A stretch of 64,000 nucleotides of DNA, taken from Rhodobacterales bacterium HKCCE4037 (lineage in GTDB: Bacteria; Pseudomonadota; Alphaproteobacteria; Rhodobacterales; Rhodobacteraceae). Below, piece after piece: positions 16,967-24,757 of this stretch. Both the position numbers and the translations under genes were made by a program. Location: contig WVSM01000004.1 of the NCBI GenBank assembly GCA_015689645.1, positions 268,562 to 332,561 of the forward strand. The letters are read 5' to 3'. The notes below the pieces were generated by a model, which saw only the letters and a program-made list of their open reading frames with translations, did not search any database and had not been told where the DNA came from. Numbering within the stretch: the first letter of the stretch is position 1; every line of letters starts with the position of its first letter.

Positions 16967-17404
16967 TCAGGCGGCGGGAATGTGGGCTTCGACCAGCGCG
17001 CGGATATCATCGGGCGCGGGTTGCGATTTGAACTGGTCGGCGACGATGAAGACGCAGGTGAAGCTGCCTTCGAAACAGGTCACGCCGTCCTGAACGCCGT
17101 CGACGCGGAAGGTGACCGACTTGGTGCCAAGGGCCGAGGGCCACGTGTGGCACTTCAGGATGTGGCGCGGCGTGACCGGCGAGCGGAAATCCATCTCCAT
17201 CCGCACGAAGGGGGTGCCGACGTTGCGGTCAAGCTCCATCTCGAACCAGCCGGCGGGGGCGAAATGCTCCGCCCACCAGGCGTTGATCGCGTCAAGCGCG
17301 AACCATGGCAGCCGCGCAGTGTAGGCAATGCGCGCCGGGTCGCAATCGCCCCAGGTGACACGGATGTCGTGGACGAAGGCCGTATCGGGGCGGGTCGTCG
17401 CCAT
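16967..17404 (-). CDS. Acyl-CoA thioesterase, hotdog fold (4-hydroxybenzoyl-CoA thioesterase-like)
   Basis: A 145-residue hotdog-fold protein. The N-terminal signature RVTWGDCDPARIAYTARLPW carries the Asp of the 4HBT family active site (WGDCDPA). In box-type clusters such thioesterases probably hydrolyse dead-end or excess aromatic CoA esters and recycle CoA. It lies between the flavodoxin gene (2-base gap) and boxR (1-base gap), so it is certainly co-transcribed. The true substrate cannot be read from the sequence. Confidence 0.88.
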   Translation of the reverse strand: MATTRPDTAFVHDIRVTWGDCDPARIAYTARLPWFALDAINAWWAEHFAPAGWFEMELDRNVGTPFVRMEMDFRSPVTPRHILKCHTWPSALGTKSVTFRVDGVQDGVTCFEGSFTCVFIVADQFKSQPAPDDIRALVEAHIPAA

Positions 17405-17406
17405 GG

Positions 17407-17865
17407 TCAGGCGGCCTCGGCCCTTGCCAGCCCCATGATTTCCTGCGCCCACGGCACGGCGACATCCTCGGGCAACTCGGGCGAGGAGGCGTCGTGGATG
17501 CCACGCTCGCCGACCATCTGCGCACCGCGTTCCAGCAGCTTCTCCATCAGGATCTTGGAGCCGAAGGCGAAGGTCTCGGAAAACACCATGTCACCGAGGC
17601 CGAAGATCGCGAACTTGACGTGGCTGAGGTCGGGTCGGTCGGCCTCCATCTTGTCGTAGAACGGCTGCGCCGCCATCGGCAGGTCGCCGTTGCCGTAGGT
17701 CGAGGTCACGACGAAATAGAAGGTTTCGCCGTCGAGGTCGGCCGGATCGACATCCCCCAGGGAGGTGATGGTGCAATCGAACCCGTCGCCCAGTTCCGCC
17801 TCGATATCCTCGCAGAGGATCTCGGCGGTGCTGGTTTCGGTGCCGTAGAGAAAATGGATCTTCAT
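17407..17865 (-). CDS. Flavodoxin-domain protein next to boxB
   Basis: A 152-residue single-domain flavodoxin. The FMN phosphate loop is FLYGTETSTAEILCEDIE at the N-terminus. The aromatic and acidic FMN loops follow (VVTSTYGNGDLPMAAQPFYD and FAIFGLGDMVFSETFAFG). It resembles the FMN domain of diflavin reductases and MioC-like proteins. It starts 49 bases after the boxB stop. BoxB needs electrons, normally from BoxA (FAD plus ferredoxin clusters); no boxA is present in the window, so this protein may carry electrons to BoxB. That role is inference. Confidence 0.85.
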   Translation of the reverse strand: MKIHFLYGTETSTAEILCEDIEAELGDGFDCTITSLGDVDPADLDGETFYFVVTSTYGNGDLPMAAQPFYDKMEADRPDLSHVKFAIFGLGDMVFSETFAFGSKILMEKLLERGAQMVGERGIHDASSPELPEDVAVPWAQEIMGLARAEAA

Positions 17866-17914
17866 GGGTCTGCTCCTTCGGATCGGGCGCGGACGATGCC
17901 GCGCCCTAGGGCCA

Positions 17915-19363
17915 TCAGGCCATGTGCAATTTCACGTATTCGAAATCGCCGGGCTTGTTGTCGATGCCCTGTTTCGGCGGTGCGATCCAGCCCGCGAATT
18001 CGCCGGGCTCGTAGCACGGCACCATCAGCGACTGGATGTATTCGCCATCTTCCTTGGTGGGCAGCCACTTGTCGACATTCGCGTTCCACTCCTCGGTGCT
18101 GATCAGGTCGCCCGCCGGGTTCGCCTTGATCGCCGAGAACACGCCGATCTGGCGGTGGAAGGCCTGGTCGGGCAGTGTCAGCTGGAAGTCGATACCGGCC
18201 TTTTCGATGACCTTGTTCCAGCGCCGCATCCCGCCGGAGGCGTCACGGATGTAATCGTCGCGCAGGCGCATGTTGATGGCGGTCAGGGCGGGCACTTCCT
18301 TGTCGAAGATCTTGCCGTCCTCGATCGTCTTCACGACGTATGTCGCGTCGGTCAGCTTGTGGTCGTCCTCAATCCGCTGCTCCATGTAGCGGCCCTTGAT
18401 GCCCGCGTTGAACGCGTTGGCGGCGTTGGTCGAGACCTCCTGCCCGAACAGGTCGAGCGAGAGGGAATAGTGGAGGTTCAGCTTCTTCTGGATCGTCGGC
18501 AGGTCGATGACCCCCAGATCGCGGACGCGGCCGATGTCATAGGGGTCGGTGATCCCGGCCTCCTTCATCGCCTCGCAGGTACGCTGCACAATGCGGCTGA
18601 CGCCGGTTTCGCCAACGAACATGTGGTGCGCTTCCTCGGTCAGCATGAAGCGGCAGGTGCGCGACAGCGGGTCGAAGCCCGATTGCGCCAGCGACTCGAG
18701 CTGCATCTTGCCGTCACGGTCGGTGAAATAGGTGAACATGAAGAACGACAGCCAGTCCGGCGTCTCCTCGTTGAACGCGCCGAGCATCCGCGGCGCTTCG
18801 TCGGACCCGGAGGAGCGGCGGAGCAGGTCGTCGGCCTCCTCCCGGCCGTCCTTGCCGAAGTATTTCTGCAGCAGGTAGACCATCGCCCAAAGGTGACGGC
18901 CCTCTTCCACGTTGACCTGAAAGAGGTTGCGCATGTCGTAGAGAGACGGCGCGGTCAGGCCGAGGAACCGCTGCTGCTCGACCGAGCCCGGCTCCGTATC
19001 GCCCTGGATCACGATGAGGCGCTTGAGCATGTTGCGGTATTCGCCCGGCACCTCCTGCCACGCGGGCTGGCCGGCATGTTCACCGCACGGAATGCGCCGA
19101 TCCTCGACCTGCGGGGCCAGGAGGACACCCCAGCGGTATTCCGGCATCTTCACGTAGTCGAACTTGGCCCACCCCTTCGGATCGACCGATACGGCGGTGC
19201 GCAGGTAGACCATCGACTCCTGGAAGTTCTGGGGGATCAGGCGATTCCACCAATCGAGATAGCCGGGATGCCATTTCTCGAGCGCCTTGAGGACCTTGCG
19301 GTCGCTCGACAGACCCACGTTGTTGGGGATCTTCGTGTCGTAGGAAATATCAACTGCGGTCAT
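17915..19363 (-). CDS. boxB: BoxB, benzoyl-CoA 2,3-epoxidase oxygenase subunit
   Basis: A 482-residue class I di-iron protein that epoxidizes benzoyl-CoA to the 2,3-epoxide with O2. The N-terminus (KALEKWHPGYLDWWNRLIPQ) and the helices bearing metal ligands (VEEGRHLWAMVYLLQKYFGK and RFMLTEEAHHMFVGETGVSR) match BoxB. Usual family length is about 470-480 residues. The ATG at 19363 follows GGGAGAACC. It is downstream of boxC, separated by a long inverted repeat, and followed by a flavodoxin gene instead of boxA. Confidence 0.95.
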   Translation of the reverse strand: MTAVDISYDTKIPNNVGLSSDRKVLKALEKWHPGYLDWWNRLIPQNFQESMVYLRTAVSVDPKGWAKFDYVKMPEYRWGVLLAPQVEDRRIPCGEHAGQPAWQEVPGEYRNMLKRLIVIQGDTEPGSVEQQRFLGLTAPSLYDMRNLFQVNVEEGRHLWAMVYLLQKYFGKDGREEADDLLRRSSGSDEAPRMLGAFNEETPDWLSFFMFTYFTDRDGKMQLESLAQSGFDPLSRTCRFMLTEEAHHMFVGETGVSRIVQRTCEAMKEAGITDPYDIGRVRDLGVIDLPTIQKKLNLHYSLSLDLFGQEVSTNAANAFNAGIKGRYMEQRIEDDHKLTDATYVVKTIEDGKIFDKEVPALTAINMRLRDDYIRDASGGMRRWNKVIEKAGIDFQLTLPDQAFHRQIGVFSAIKANPAGDLISTEEWNANVDKWLPTKEDGEYIQSLMVPCYEPGEFAGWIAPPKQGIDNKPGDFEYVKLHMA

Positions 19364-19381
19364 GTTCGGTTCTCCCTTATG

Positions 19382-19441
19382 TCCCGGGCCAAGGCCCGGT
19401 CTACACGTCACGTCGCCCGTAGGCCGGGCCTTGGCCCGGGA
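19382..19441. repeat. 18-bp perfect inverted repeat between boxC and boxB
   Basis: TCCCGGGCCAAGGCCCGG (19382-19399) is the exact reverse complement of 19424-19441, with 24 bases between. Each arm is itself nearly palindromic. Both arms are followed by the same TCTACAC word. The element fills nearly all of the 79-base space between boxC and boxB. It could form a very stable RNA stem that sets relative boxC/boxB levels, or be a REP-like element present elsewhere in the genome. Confidence 0.65.
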
Positions 19442-19442
19442 T

Positions 19443-21101
19443 CTACACCCGTTCCATGTTGTAGTCGCCCCGGATGCCCGAGCCGTAACGCTGCAAGGCG
19501 CCGTTTTCGCCGACCGCGTTGGGCCGGTTGAAAATCCAGTTCTGCCAGGCGGTCAGCCGCCCGAAGATACGGGTCTCCATCGTCTCGGGCCCGGCGAAGC
19601 GCAGGTTGGCTTCCATGCCGGTCATCGCGTCCGGGCTGAACGAGGCGCGTTCTTCGAGGATGATGCGGATCTCGTCCTCCCAATCGATGTCGTCCATGAT
19701 CATCGTGACGAGGCCGTGGTCATCGGCCTCTTCGGCTTCCATCGCCTCGCCGATCTGCTCCTGCAGGGCGTCGACGGCGTCGGGCGTGGCGAGGAAGCGT
19801 GTCTGGAGCCGGGTCAGATCGTTGCCCATCGGGTAGGTGCCGAAGTTGTCGGGCGTCAGCGTGATCGTGGCCATCGGGCGGTTGTCGCCTTCGAACTCGT
19901 CTTCCATCATGTAGGACCGGTCGGCGGCCCAGATCAGCTCGGCCAGCACACCGGCGAAGCACGAGCCGTGCTCGACCAGCGTGACAAGGCTGCGTGAGGT
20001 CACGTCCAGCCGTTTCAGCGTCCGCTTCCAGTAATGGCGGATCTCGTTGGCGAGCCAGTGGTCCGCATTGTCGCGCAGCAGCGCCTCGTGGGCGATGACG
20101 CCCTCCGGGTCGCCTTGCGTGCGCAGGGTCCACAGGCCGCATTCCATCTCGTTCAATCGCAGGTGCAGGATCGCATCCTCGAATTCACGGGCGAGGCGCA
20201 GCAGGTAGAACCGGTCGCCCTGATCCTGCACCTCGTCCATATCCGAAGGCGCATCGCCATCCGGCCCCTTCAGCGTGATCGTCGCGGTGCGCGCGTCGCG
20301 GTCGACCTGGACCTCGACCAGCGAATAGGCGAGCGAGCCATCGTCGGCGACGCTCTTGTCGAGCGGCCCGAGCGTGATGCCCTTGGCGTCGGCCTTGGTG
20401 CTGGCGGCGGCGAATTCCCTTGCCCGCTCGGCCACGACCTCATCGAAGGTCGAATTCGGCACGACCTCGTCCACCAGCCGCCAATCGACGGCGCGCTTGC
20501 CTTTCACCCCCTCTTCCGTGGCGCAGAACACGTCGGCGAGATCCCGGCGCACCTTGCGCTTGTCGGTGACGCGGGTCAGCCCGCCGGTGCCGGGCAGAAC
20601 CGCGAGCAGCGGAACCTCGGGCAGCGAGACGGAGGAGGTCGCATCATCGACCAGCATCAGGTGGTTGCAGGCCAGCGCCAGTTCATAGCCGCCGCCCGCG
20701 CAGGCGCCCTTGATCGCGGCGATGTATTTCTGGCCGGACTCGGCCTCCGCCGCTTCGTAACTGTTGCGCGTCTCGTTGGTGAATTTGCAGAAGTTCACCT
20801 TGTGGGAATGCGCCGCGCCACCGAGCATGCGGATGTTCGCGCCGGCGCAGAACACCTTGTCCTTGCCCGACTGCATCACGACGACCTTGACCTCGGGATG
20901 TTCGAACCGCATCCGCTGCACGATATCGTTGAGCTCGATATCGACGCCCAGGTCGTAGGAATTGAGCTTGAGCTGGTAGCCCTCGAAAAGGCCGCCATTC
21001 TCGTCCACATCCATGGTGAGCGTTGCGACCGGGCCATCATAGGCCACCTTCCAATGGCGATAGCGGGACGGATCGGTCTGGAAGTCGATGACCTTGGACA
21101 T
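19443..21101 (-). CDS. boxC: BoxC, 2,3-epoxybenzoyl-CoA dihydrolase
   Basis: A 552-residue crotonase-superfamily enzyme that opens the epoxidized ring with two water molecules, giving 3,4-dehydroadipyl-CoA semialdehyde and formate. The N-terminal block (DFQTDPSRYRHWKVAYDGPV) and crotonase oxyanion region (DKVFCAGANIRMLGGAAHSH, IKGACAGGGYELALACNHLM) are typical, as is a long C-terminal part unique to BoxC. Length matches the family. The ATG at 21101 has GGAGA upstream. Its promoter lies in and just before the 3' end of the hydrolase gene. Confidence 0.95.
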   Translation of the reverse strand: MSKVIDFQTDPSRYRHWKVAYDGPVATLTMDVDENGGLFEGYQLKLNSYDLGVDIELNDIVQRMRFEHPEVKVVVMQSGKDKVFCAGANIRMLGGAAHSHKVNFCKFTNETRNSYEAAEAESGQKYIAAIKGACAGGGYELALACNHLMLVDDATSSVSLPEVPLLAVLPGTGGLTRVTDKRKVRRDLADVFCATEEGVKGKRAVDWRLVDEVVPNSTFDEVVAERAREFAAASTKADAKGITLGPLDKSVADDGSLAYSLVEVQVDRDARTATITLKGPDGDAPSDMDEVQDQGDRFYLLRLAREFEDAILHLRLNEMECGLWTLRTQGDPEGVIAHEALLRDNADHWLANEIRHYWKRTLKRLDVTSRSLVTLVEHGSCFAGVLAELIWAADRSYMMEDEFEGDNRPMATITLTPDNFGTYPMGNDLTRLQTRFLATPDAVDALQEQIGEAMEAEEADDHGLVTMIMDDIDWEDEIRIILEERASFSPDAMTGMEANLRFAGPETMETRIFGRLTAWQNWIFNRPNAVGENGALQRYGSGIRGDYNMERV

Positions 21102-21122
21102 GGGAATCTCCTGTTACGCATA

Positions 21123-21211
21123 TGCACGATAGCGCCGGACGAGAGGCAATCAAGCAAGAAGCTGCACTATTTTTCGATTTTTCTCGCGGATAATGCATTA
21201 TAATGCATAAA
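21123..21211 (-). promoter_or_regulatory. Candidate boxC promoter/operator with TGCA boxes
   Basis: Four TGCA tetramers at 21123, 21163, 21194 and 21204. The last two form the perfect palindrome ATGCATTATAATGCAT (21193-21208), which contains a TATAAT -10-like hexamer on each strand. Repeated TGCA is the known core of BzdR/BoxR operators. The same DNA (21197-21211) also reads TTAT-N5-ATAA, the motif found before the SDR gene and dctP. The palindrome lies inside the last codons of the hydrolase gene, about 95 bases before the boxC start. No good -35 hexamer was found. Confidence 0.5.
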
Positions 21212-21955
21212 CTTGGTGATTACGGTTAGCGTAGCCTGCGGCTGCTCCAAGTGCGGGACGTGGCGGCAGTCCTCCAGCACCGTGACCTGCGCGCCGGCGA
21301 CCCGGCGGCCGACCGTCTCGATCTGCGCCAGCGTGCCGTACTGGTCCTGCCGCCCCTGCAGCGCGAGCACCGGGCCGGTGATCGTGTCGAGGCTTTCCTC
21401 CACGTTCCAGTCCCGGAACGCCGGGTCGAGCCAGGCATCCGCCCACCCGCGAAACGTCGCCACCGGGTCGCGGTGATATTTGCCCATCCGCGCGGCCATG
21501 TCGCTTTCGTCGAAGGCCGCGTTGGCGCGGGCGATCTCGGCCAGCCCGCTCTCCTCGGTAAAGAAATGCGGGGCCATCAGGACGGTGGCGAGTGGTTGGT
21601 GGGCGCCTGCGTAGATCGCGGCAATGGTGGCCCCGTCGGAATGGCCGAGGAGGACCGGCCCGGTGATCTCGAAGGCGGCCAGGACATCGGGCAGCACGTC
21701 CAGCGCCTCGCGTGTCATCCAGTCGAGCGGGCGCGGCAGGCTGTCGGGGTCCGACTGGCCGTAACCCGCACGGCTGTAGACCATGACCGGCCAACCGGTC
21801 GCCTTGTGCAGGCGGTCGGGGAAGTCCCGCCACAGGGCCACGCACCCAAGACCCTCGTGCAGCAGAACGATGGCCCGCCCGTCAGACGGTGCAGCACCCC
21901 AGCAGCGGCATTCGAGCCGCCGCCCGCCGACCTCGATGAACGGCTCCCCCCACAT
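21167..21955 (-). CDS. Alpha/beta hydrolase
   Basis: A 262-residue alpha/beta-hydrolase fold enzyme. The oxyanion strand is VLLHEGLGCVALWRDFP. The nucleophile elbow is GHSDGA with Ser near residue 109, and the catalytic Asp and His probably lie in GRQDQYGT and CRHVPHLEQP. Hydrolases like this accompany box-type genes and may open a lactone or hydrolyse a CoA side product. The start overlaps the stop of the ligase gene by one base (TGATG). The last ten codons (NALSARKIEK) are AT-rich because they overlap the boxC promoter. Confidence 0.88.
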   Translation of the reverse strand: MWGEPFIEVGGRRLECRCWGAAPSDGRAIVLLHEGLGCVALWRDFPDRLHKATGWPVMVYSRAGYGQSDPDSLPRPLDWMTREALDVLPDVLAAFEITGPVLLGHSDGATIAAIYAGAHQPLATVLMAPHFFTEESGLAEIARANAAFDESDMAARMGKYHRDPVATFRGWADAWLDPAFRDWNVEESLDTITGPVLALQGRQDQYGTLAQIETVGRRVAGAQVTVLEDCRHVPHLEQPQATLTVITKFMHYNALSARKIEK

Positions 21956-23469
21956 CAGCCGCGCAAGCGGAAGCGTTGGATCTTGCCGGTCGCGGTCTTT
22001 GGCAGGTCCTCCACGAACTCGATCCAGCGCGGGTATTTCCACATGCCGATCTTGTCCTTCACGAAGGCTTTCAGCGCTTCCGGATCGGGGGCTTCGGCGC
22101 CGGATTTCAGCACCACGTAAGCGGCGGGCTTGTCGAGCCCCGCATCATCGGCGCGGGCCACCACGGCGGCCTCCAGCACCGCCGGATGGTCGATCAGCGC
22201 GCTTTCCACCTCGAACGGGCTGACCCAGATGCCGGAGACCTTGAACATGTCGTCGGTGCGCCCGCAGTAGACGTAGCGCCCGTCGTGGAACTCGTACTTG
22301 TCGCCAGTGCGCGTCCATGCCCCCTCGAACGTCGCCTGGGATTTGGATCGACGGCACCAGTAGCCCTCGGCGCTGGACGGGCCGCGCACCAGCAATTCGC
22401 CGACCTCGCCCTCGGGCACATCCTCGTCATGCTCGTCCACCAGCCGCAATTCGTAGCCGGGCACCGCCGTGCCGGAGGTGCCGTAGACGCAATCGCCGGG
22501 GCGGTTCGACAGGAAGATGTGCAGCATCTCGGTGGAGCCGACACCATCGACGATCTCGGCCCCGATGAGCCTTTGCCACCTCTCGCCCACCTCGCGCGGC
22601 AGCGCCTCGCCGGCCGAGGTGCAGAGCCGCAAGCAATGGTCCGGCGCAGCGGGCGCGGCCTGTACCATCGCGGCGAACAGCGTTGGCACGGCGCAGAGGA
22701 TCGTCGGCTTCTGGTCCGCCATGATCCCGTAGACCGCGTCGGGCGTGGGCCGCCCGCCGAACAGCACCGTGGTCGCGCCGGCCGACATCGGGAAGGACAT
22801 GCCATTGCCAAGGCCATAGGCGAAGAAGAGCTTGGCGACGGAATAGACCACGTCATCCTCGCGGATGCCCAACACTTGGTCGCCAAAGGTATCGCAGGTC
22901 GCCTTCAGCGAGCCATGCACGTGGCGCACACCCTTGGGCTGGCCGGTGGAACCGGAGGAATAGAGCCAGAAGGCCAGTTCGTCCTCATGCGCCTCGACCG
23001 TCTCGACCCGCTCCGCCCCGGCCACGAAATCGCGGTAGCTTTCCGTGCCCTCGGGGGCCTCGCCAATCACGAGGATCGCACGCAGGAAGCGGTTGTCGCG
23101 GGTGGCAGGTTCGACCACCTCCCACATCTCCTCGGACACGACGAGGATCGAGGCGCGGCTGTCCGTCAGGATCGTCTCGTAGACATCCGCCGACAGAAGC
23201 GTGTTCAGCGGCACCGGGATCGCGCCCGCCTTGAGCGAGCCCCAGAACACCACCGGAAACTCGATCTGGTCGCGCACGATCATCGCCACGCGTTCCTCGC
23301 GCCGCACGCCATGGCGGTAGAGCGCCCCGGCAAAACGCGCGGTGTGCTCGTGCAGGTCGGCGTAGGTCAGCTTCCGCTTGCGGCCATCGGCCTCGACAAA
23401 CGCCACCTTGTCACCGCGCCCTTCGGCGACGTGACGGTCCACGAAATGAAGGGCTGCATTCCCTGTCAT
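21955..23469 (-). CDS. Benzoate-CoA ligase family AMP-forming enzyme
   Basis: A 504-residue acyl-adenylate synthetase that activates benzoate (or a close analogue) to the CoA ester. The P-loop is YSSGSTGQPKGVRHVHGSL, and the AMP-binding region includes STEMLHIFLSNRPG and the TRTGDKYEFHDG / YCGRTDDMFKVSGIWVSPFE hinge. The C-terminal Lys is in KTATGKIQRF. The overall pattern (ALHFVDRHVAEGRGDKVAFV, FFAYGLGNGMSFPM) is that of benzoate-CoA ligases rather than acetyl-CoA synthetases. The ATG at 23469 gives the family N-terminus. Confidence 0.92.
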   Translation of the reverse strand: MTGNAALHFVDRHVAEGRGDKVAFVEADGRKRKLTYADLHEHTARFAGALYRHGVRREERVAMIVRDQIEFPVVFWGSLKAGAIPVPLNTLLSADVYETILTDSRASILVVSEEMWEVVEPATRDNRFLRAILVIGEAPEGTESYRDFVAGAERVETVEAHEDELAFWLYSSGSTGQPKGVRHVHGSLKATCDTFGDQVLGIREDDVVYSVAKLFFAYGLGNGMSFPMSAGATTVLFGGRPTPDAVYGIMADQKPTILCAVPTLFAAMVQAAPAAPDHCLRLCTSAGEALPREVGERWQRLIGAEIVDGVGSTEMLHIFLSNRPGDCVYGTSGTAVPGYELRLVDEHDEDVPEGEVGELLVRGPSSAEGYWCRRSKSQATFEGAWTRTGDKYEFHDGRYVYCGRTDDMFKVSGIWVSPFEVESALIDHPAVLEAAVVARADDAGLDKPAAYVVLKSGAEAPDPEALKAFVKDKIGMWKYPRWIEFVEDLPKTATGKIQRFRLRG

Positions 23470-23568
23470 GTGCCTGTCTCCTCCCCTGTTCGGCGGCGCG
23501 CGAACCTCCCCGTTCATGCGCCTTTCATCTTGCCAGAAAAACTCATTCCTCGGCCCACCCCACGCGCC

Positions 23569-24756
23569 TCACCGCACGCGCATAAGCACCGCCATCGCGG
23601 AATCCCCCGCCGCACAGCCCTGGAACAGGCCGGTGCCGCCGCCGCGGATCACAAGTTCTTCTATAAGTTCCATCATCGCGCGCAGGCCGGTCGGCCCCTG
23701 AGGGTGCCCCCAAATCAGCGAGCTTCCGTAATTGTTCATCGTCCGCCAATCGACACCGAAGGCGCGGGCAAAGGCGATGTCGTTCACCGCGAAGGGGTTG
23801 TGCGACTTGATCGCATCCACCTGCGTGATCAGCAGACGCGCGCGGTCGAGCGCCGCCTCGGCGGCCTTGATCGGCGCGGCGGGCATGAAGCCCTTTTCCT
23901 CGCGCGCCTGCGCGATCGCCAGCACCTCGATCAGCGGGTGATCGACGCCGCCGATTTCCCGCGCGCGCCCCTCGTCCGCGACCACGACCATCCCGGCATT
24001 GCCGTCGGCGGGGTGGGTCTGACTGGCGAAGGTGATCGTGCCATCCGGCATCACCGGGCGCAGGCGGGCGATCTTGTCGGGGTCGGCAGGCTCGACGCCC
24101 TCGTCGGTTTCCAGCTGCGCGACAGTCTTGCGGAATCGTGCATCGGGCACGTCCAGCGGCGCCATGTAGCGGCGCTGAAAGGCACAGTTATCGGCCAGTG
24201 CATCGTCGTATTGCGCGCGGCGGTGGAGGGTCAGTTCGTGCTGCTCCTCCAGTGTGATCCCCTCGCGCGCGGCGACGTTCTCGCCGGTCTGGATCATCGC
24301 GTTGCGCGCCCAGGGGTCGTGGCCGAAGCTGTCCATCACGATATTCTCGTGGTCGCCGGTTCCGCCGGGCCCATTCGGCGCAGGATAGTAGACATGCGCC
24401 CCGTTGGAGGTGCGGTCGCCCGACACGATCAGCGCCTGCTGAGCGCCCTGCAACGTCTCGCCCACCGCCGTGGCCAGCAGCCGTGCACCGGTGGCGCAGG
24501 CCTGGTTGACCATCGGCGCGGCCAGCCCCTCGGCCCCCATCATCGCGGTGAACCACGGGCCGCCGTAGAAGCTGCCCTTTTGCAGCACCGTCTGGCCGAA
24601 GGCGGCGAAATCGAAGCTGGCAGGTGACAGGCCGATACGCTCGATCTGGCTCTTTGCGACATGGGCCGCGAATTCGATGGAATTCAGATGCGACAGGCTT
24701 CCCTGCCAGCGGGCGAAGGGCGTGGACCAATAGGCGCCGTAGGGAATGTAGGCCAT
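23569..24756 (-). CDS. Thiolase-family acyl-CoA acyltransferase
   Basis: A 395-residue thiolase. The nucleophilic Cys is in NQACATGARL (near residue 86), followed by KSHNPFAVND and GHPQGPTG where classical thiolases have NEAFA and GHP-GxSG, and the C-terminal Cys in FQGCAAGDSA. The substitutions suggest a subfamily that cleaves aromatic or branched beta-keto-acyl-CoA. It sits one base after the Fcs-like gene, so it probably catalyses the thiolytic step that releases acetyl-CoA and benzoyl-CoA-type products in side-chain shortening. That substrate is inference. Confidence 0.87.
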   Translation of the reverse strand: MAYIPYGAYWSTPFARWQGSLSHLNSIEFAAHVAKSQIERIGLSPASFDFAAFGQTVLQKGSFYGGPWFTAMMGAEGLAAPMVNQACATGARLLATAVGETLQGAQQALIVSGDRTSNGAHVYYPAPNGPGGTGDHENIVMDSFGHDPWARNAMIQTGENVAAREGITLEEQHELTLHRRAQYDDALADNCAFQRRYMAPLDVPDARFRKTVAQLETDEGVEPADPDKIARLRPVMPDGTITFASQTHPADGNAGMVVVADEGRAREIGGVDHPLIEVLAIAQAREEKGFMPAAPIKAAEAALDRARLLITQVDAIKSHNPFAVNDIAFARAFGVDWRTMNNYGSSLIWGHPQGPTGLRAMMELIEELVIRGGGTGLFQGCAAGDSAMAVLMRVR

Positions 24757-24757
24757 T

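Noticed and set aside
17864..19531. A 555-codon plus-strand frame opposite boxB
   Set aside because: Composition artefact of high-GC third positions in boxB; no domain or ribosome-binding site.
21976..24627. An 883-codon open frame on the plus strand opposite the benzoate-CoA ligase and thiolase genes
   Set aside because: It is antisense to two clear enzyme genes with intact motifs, has a His/Arg/Gln-rich composition typical of GC-rich antisense frames, and no recognisable domain.
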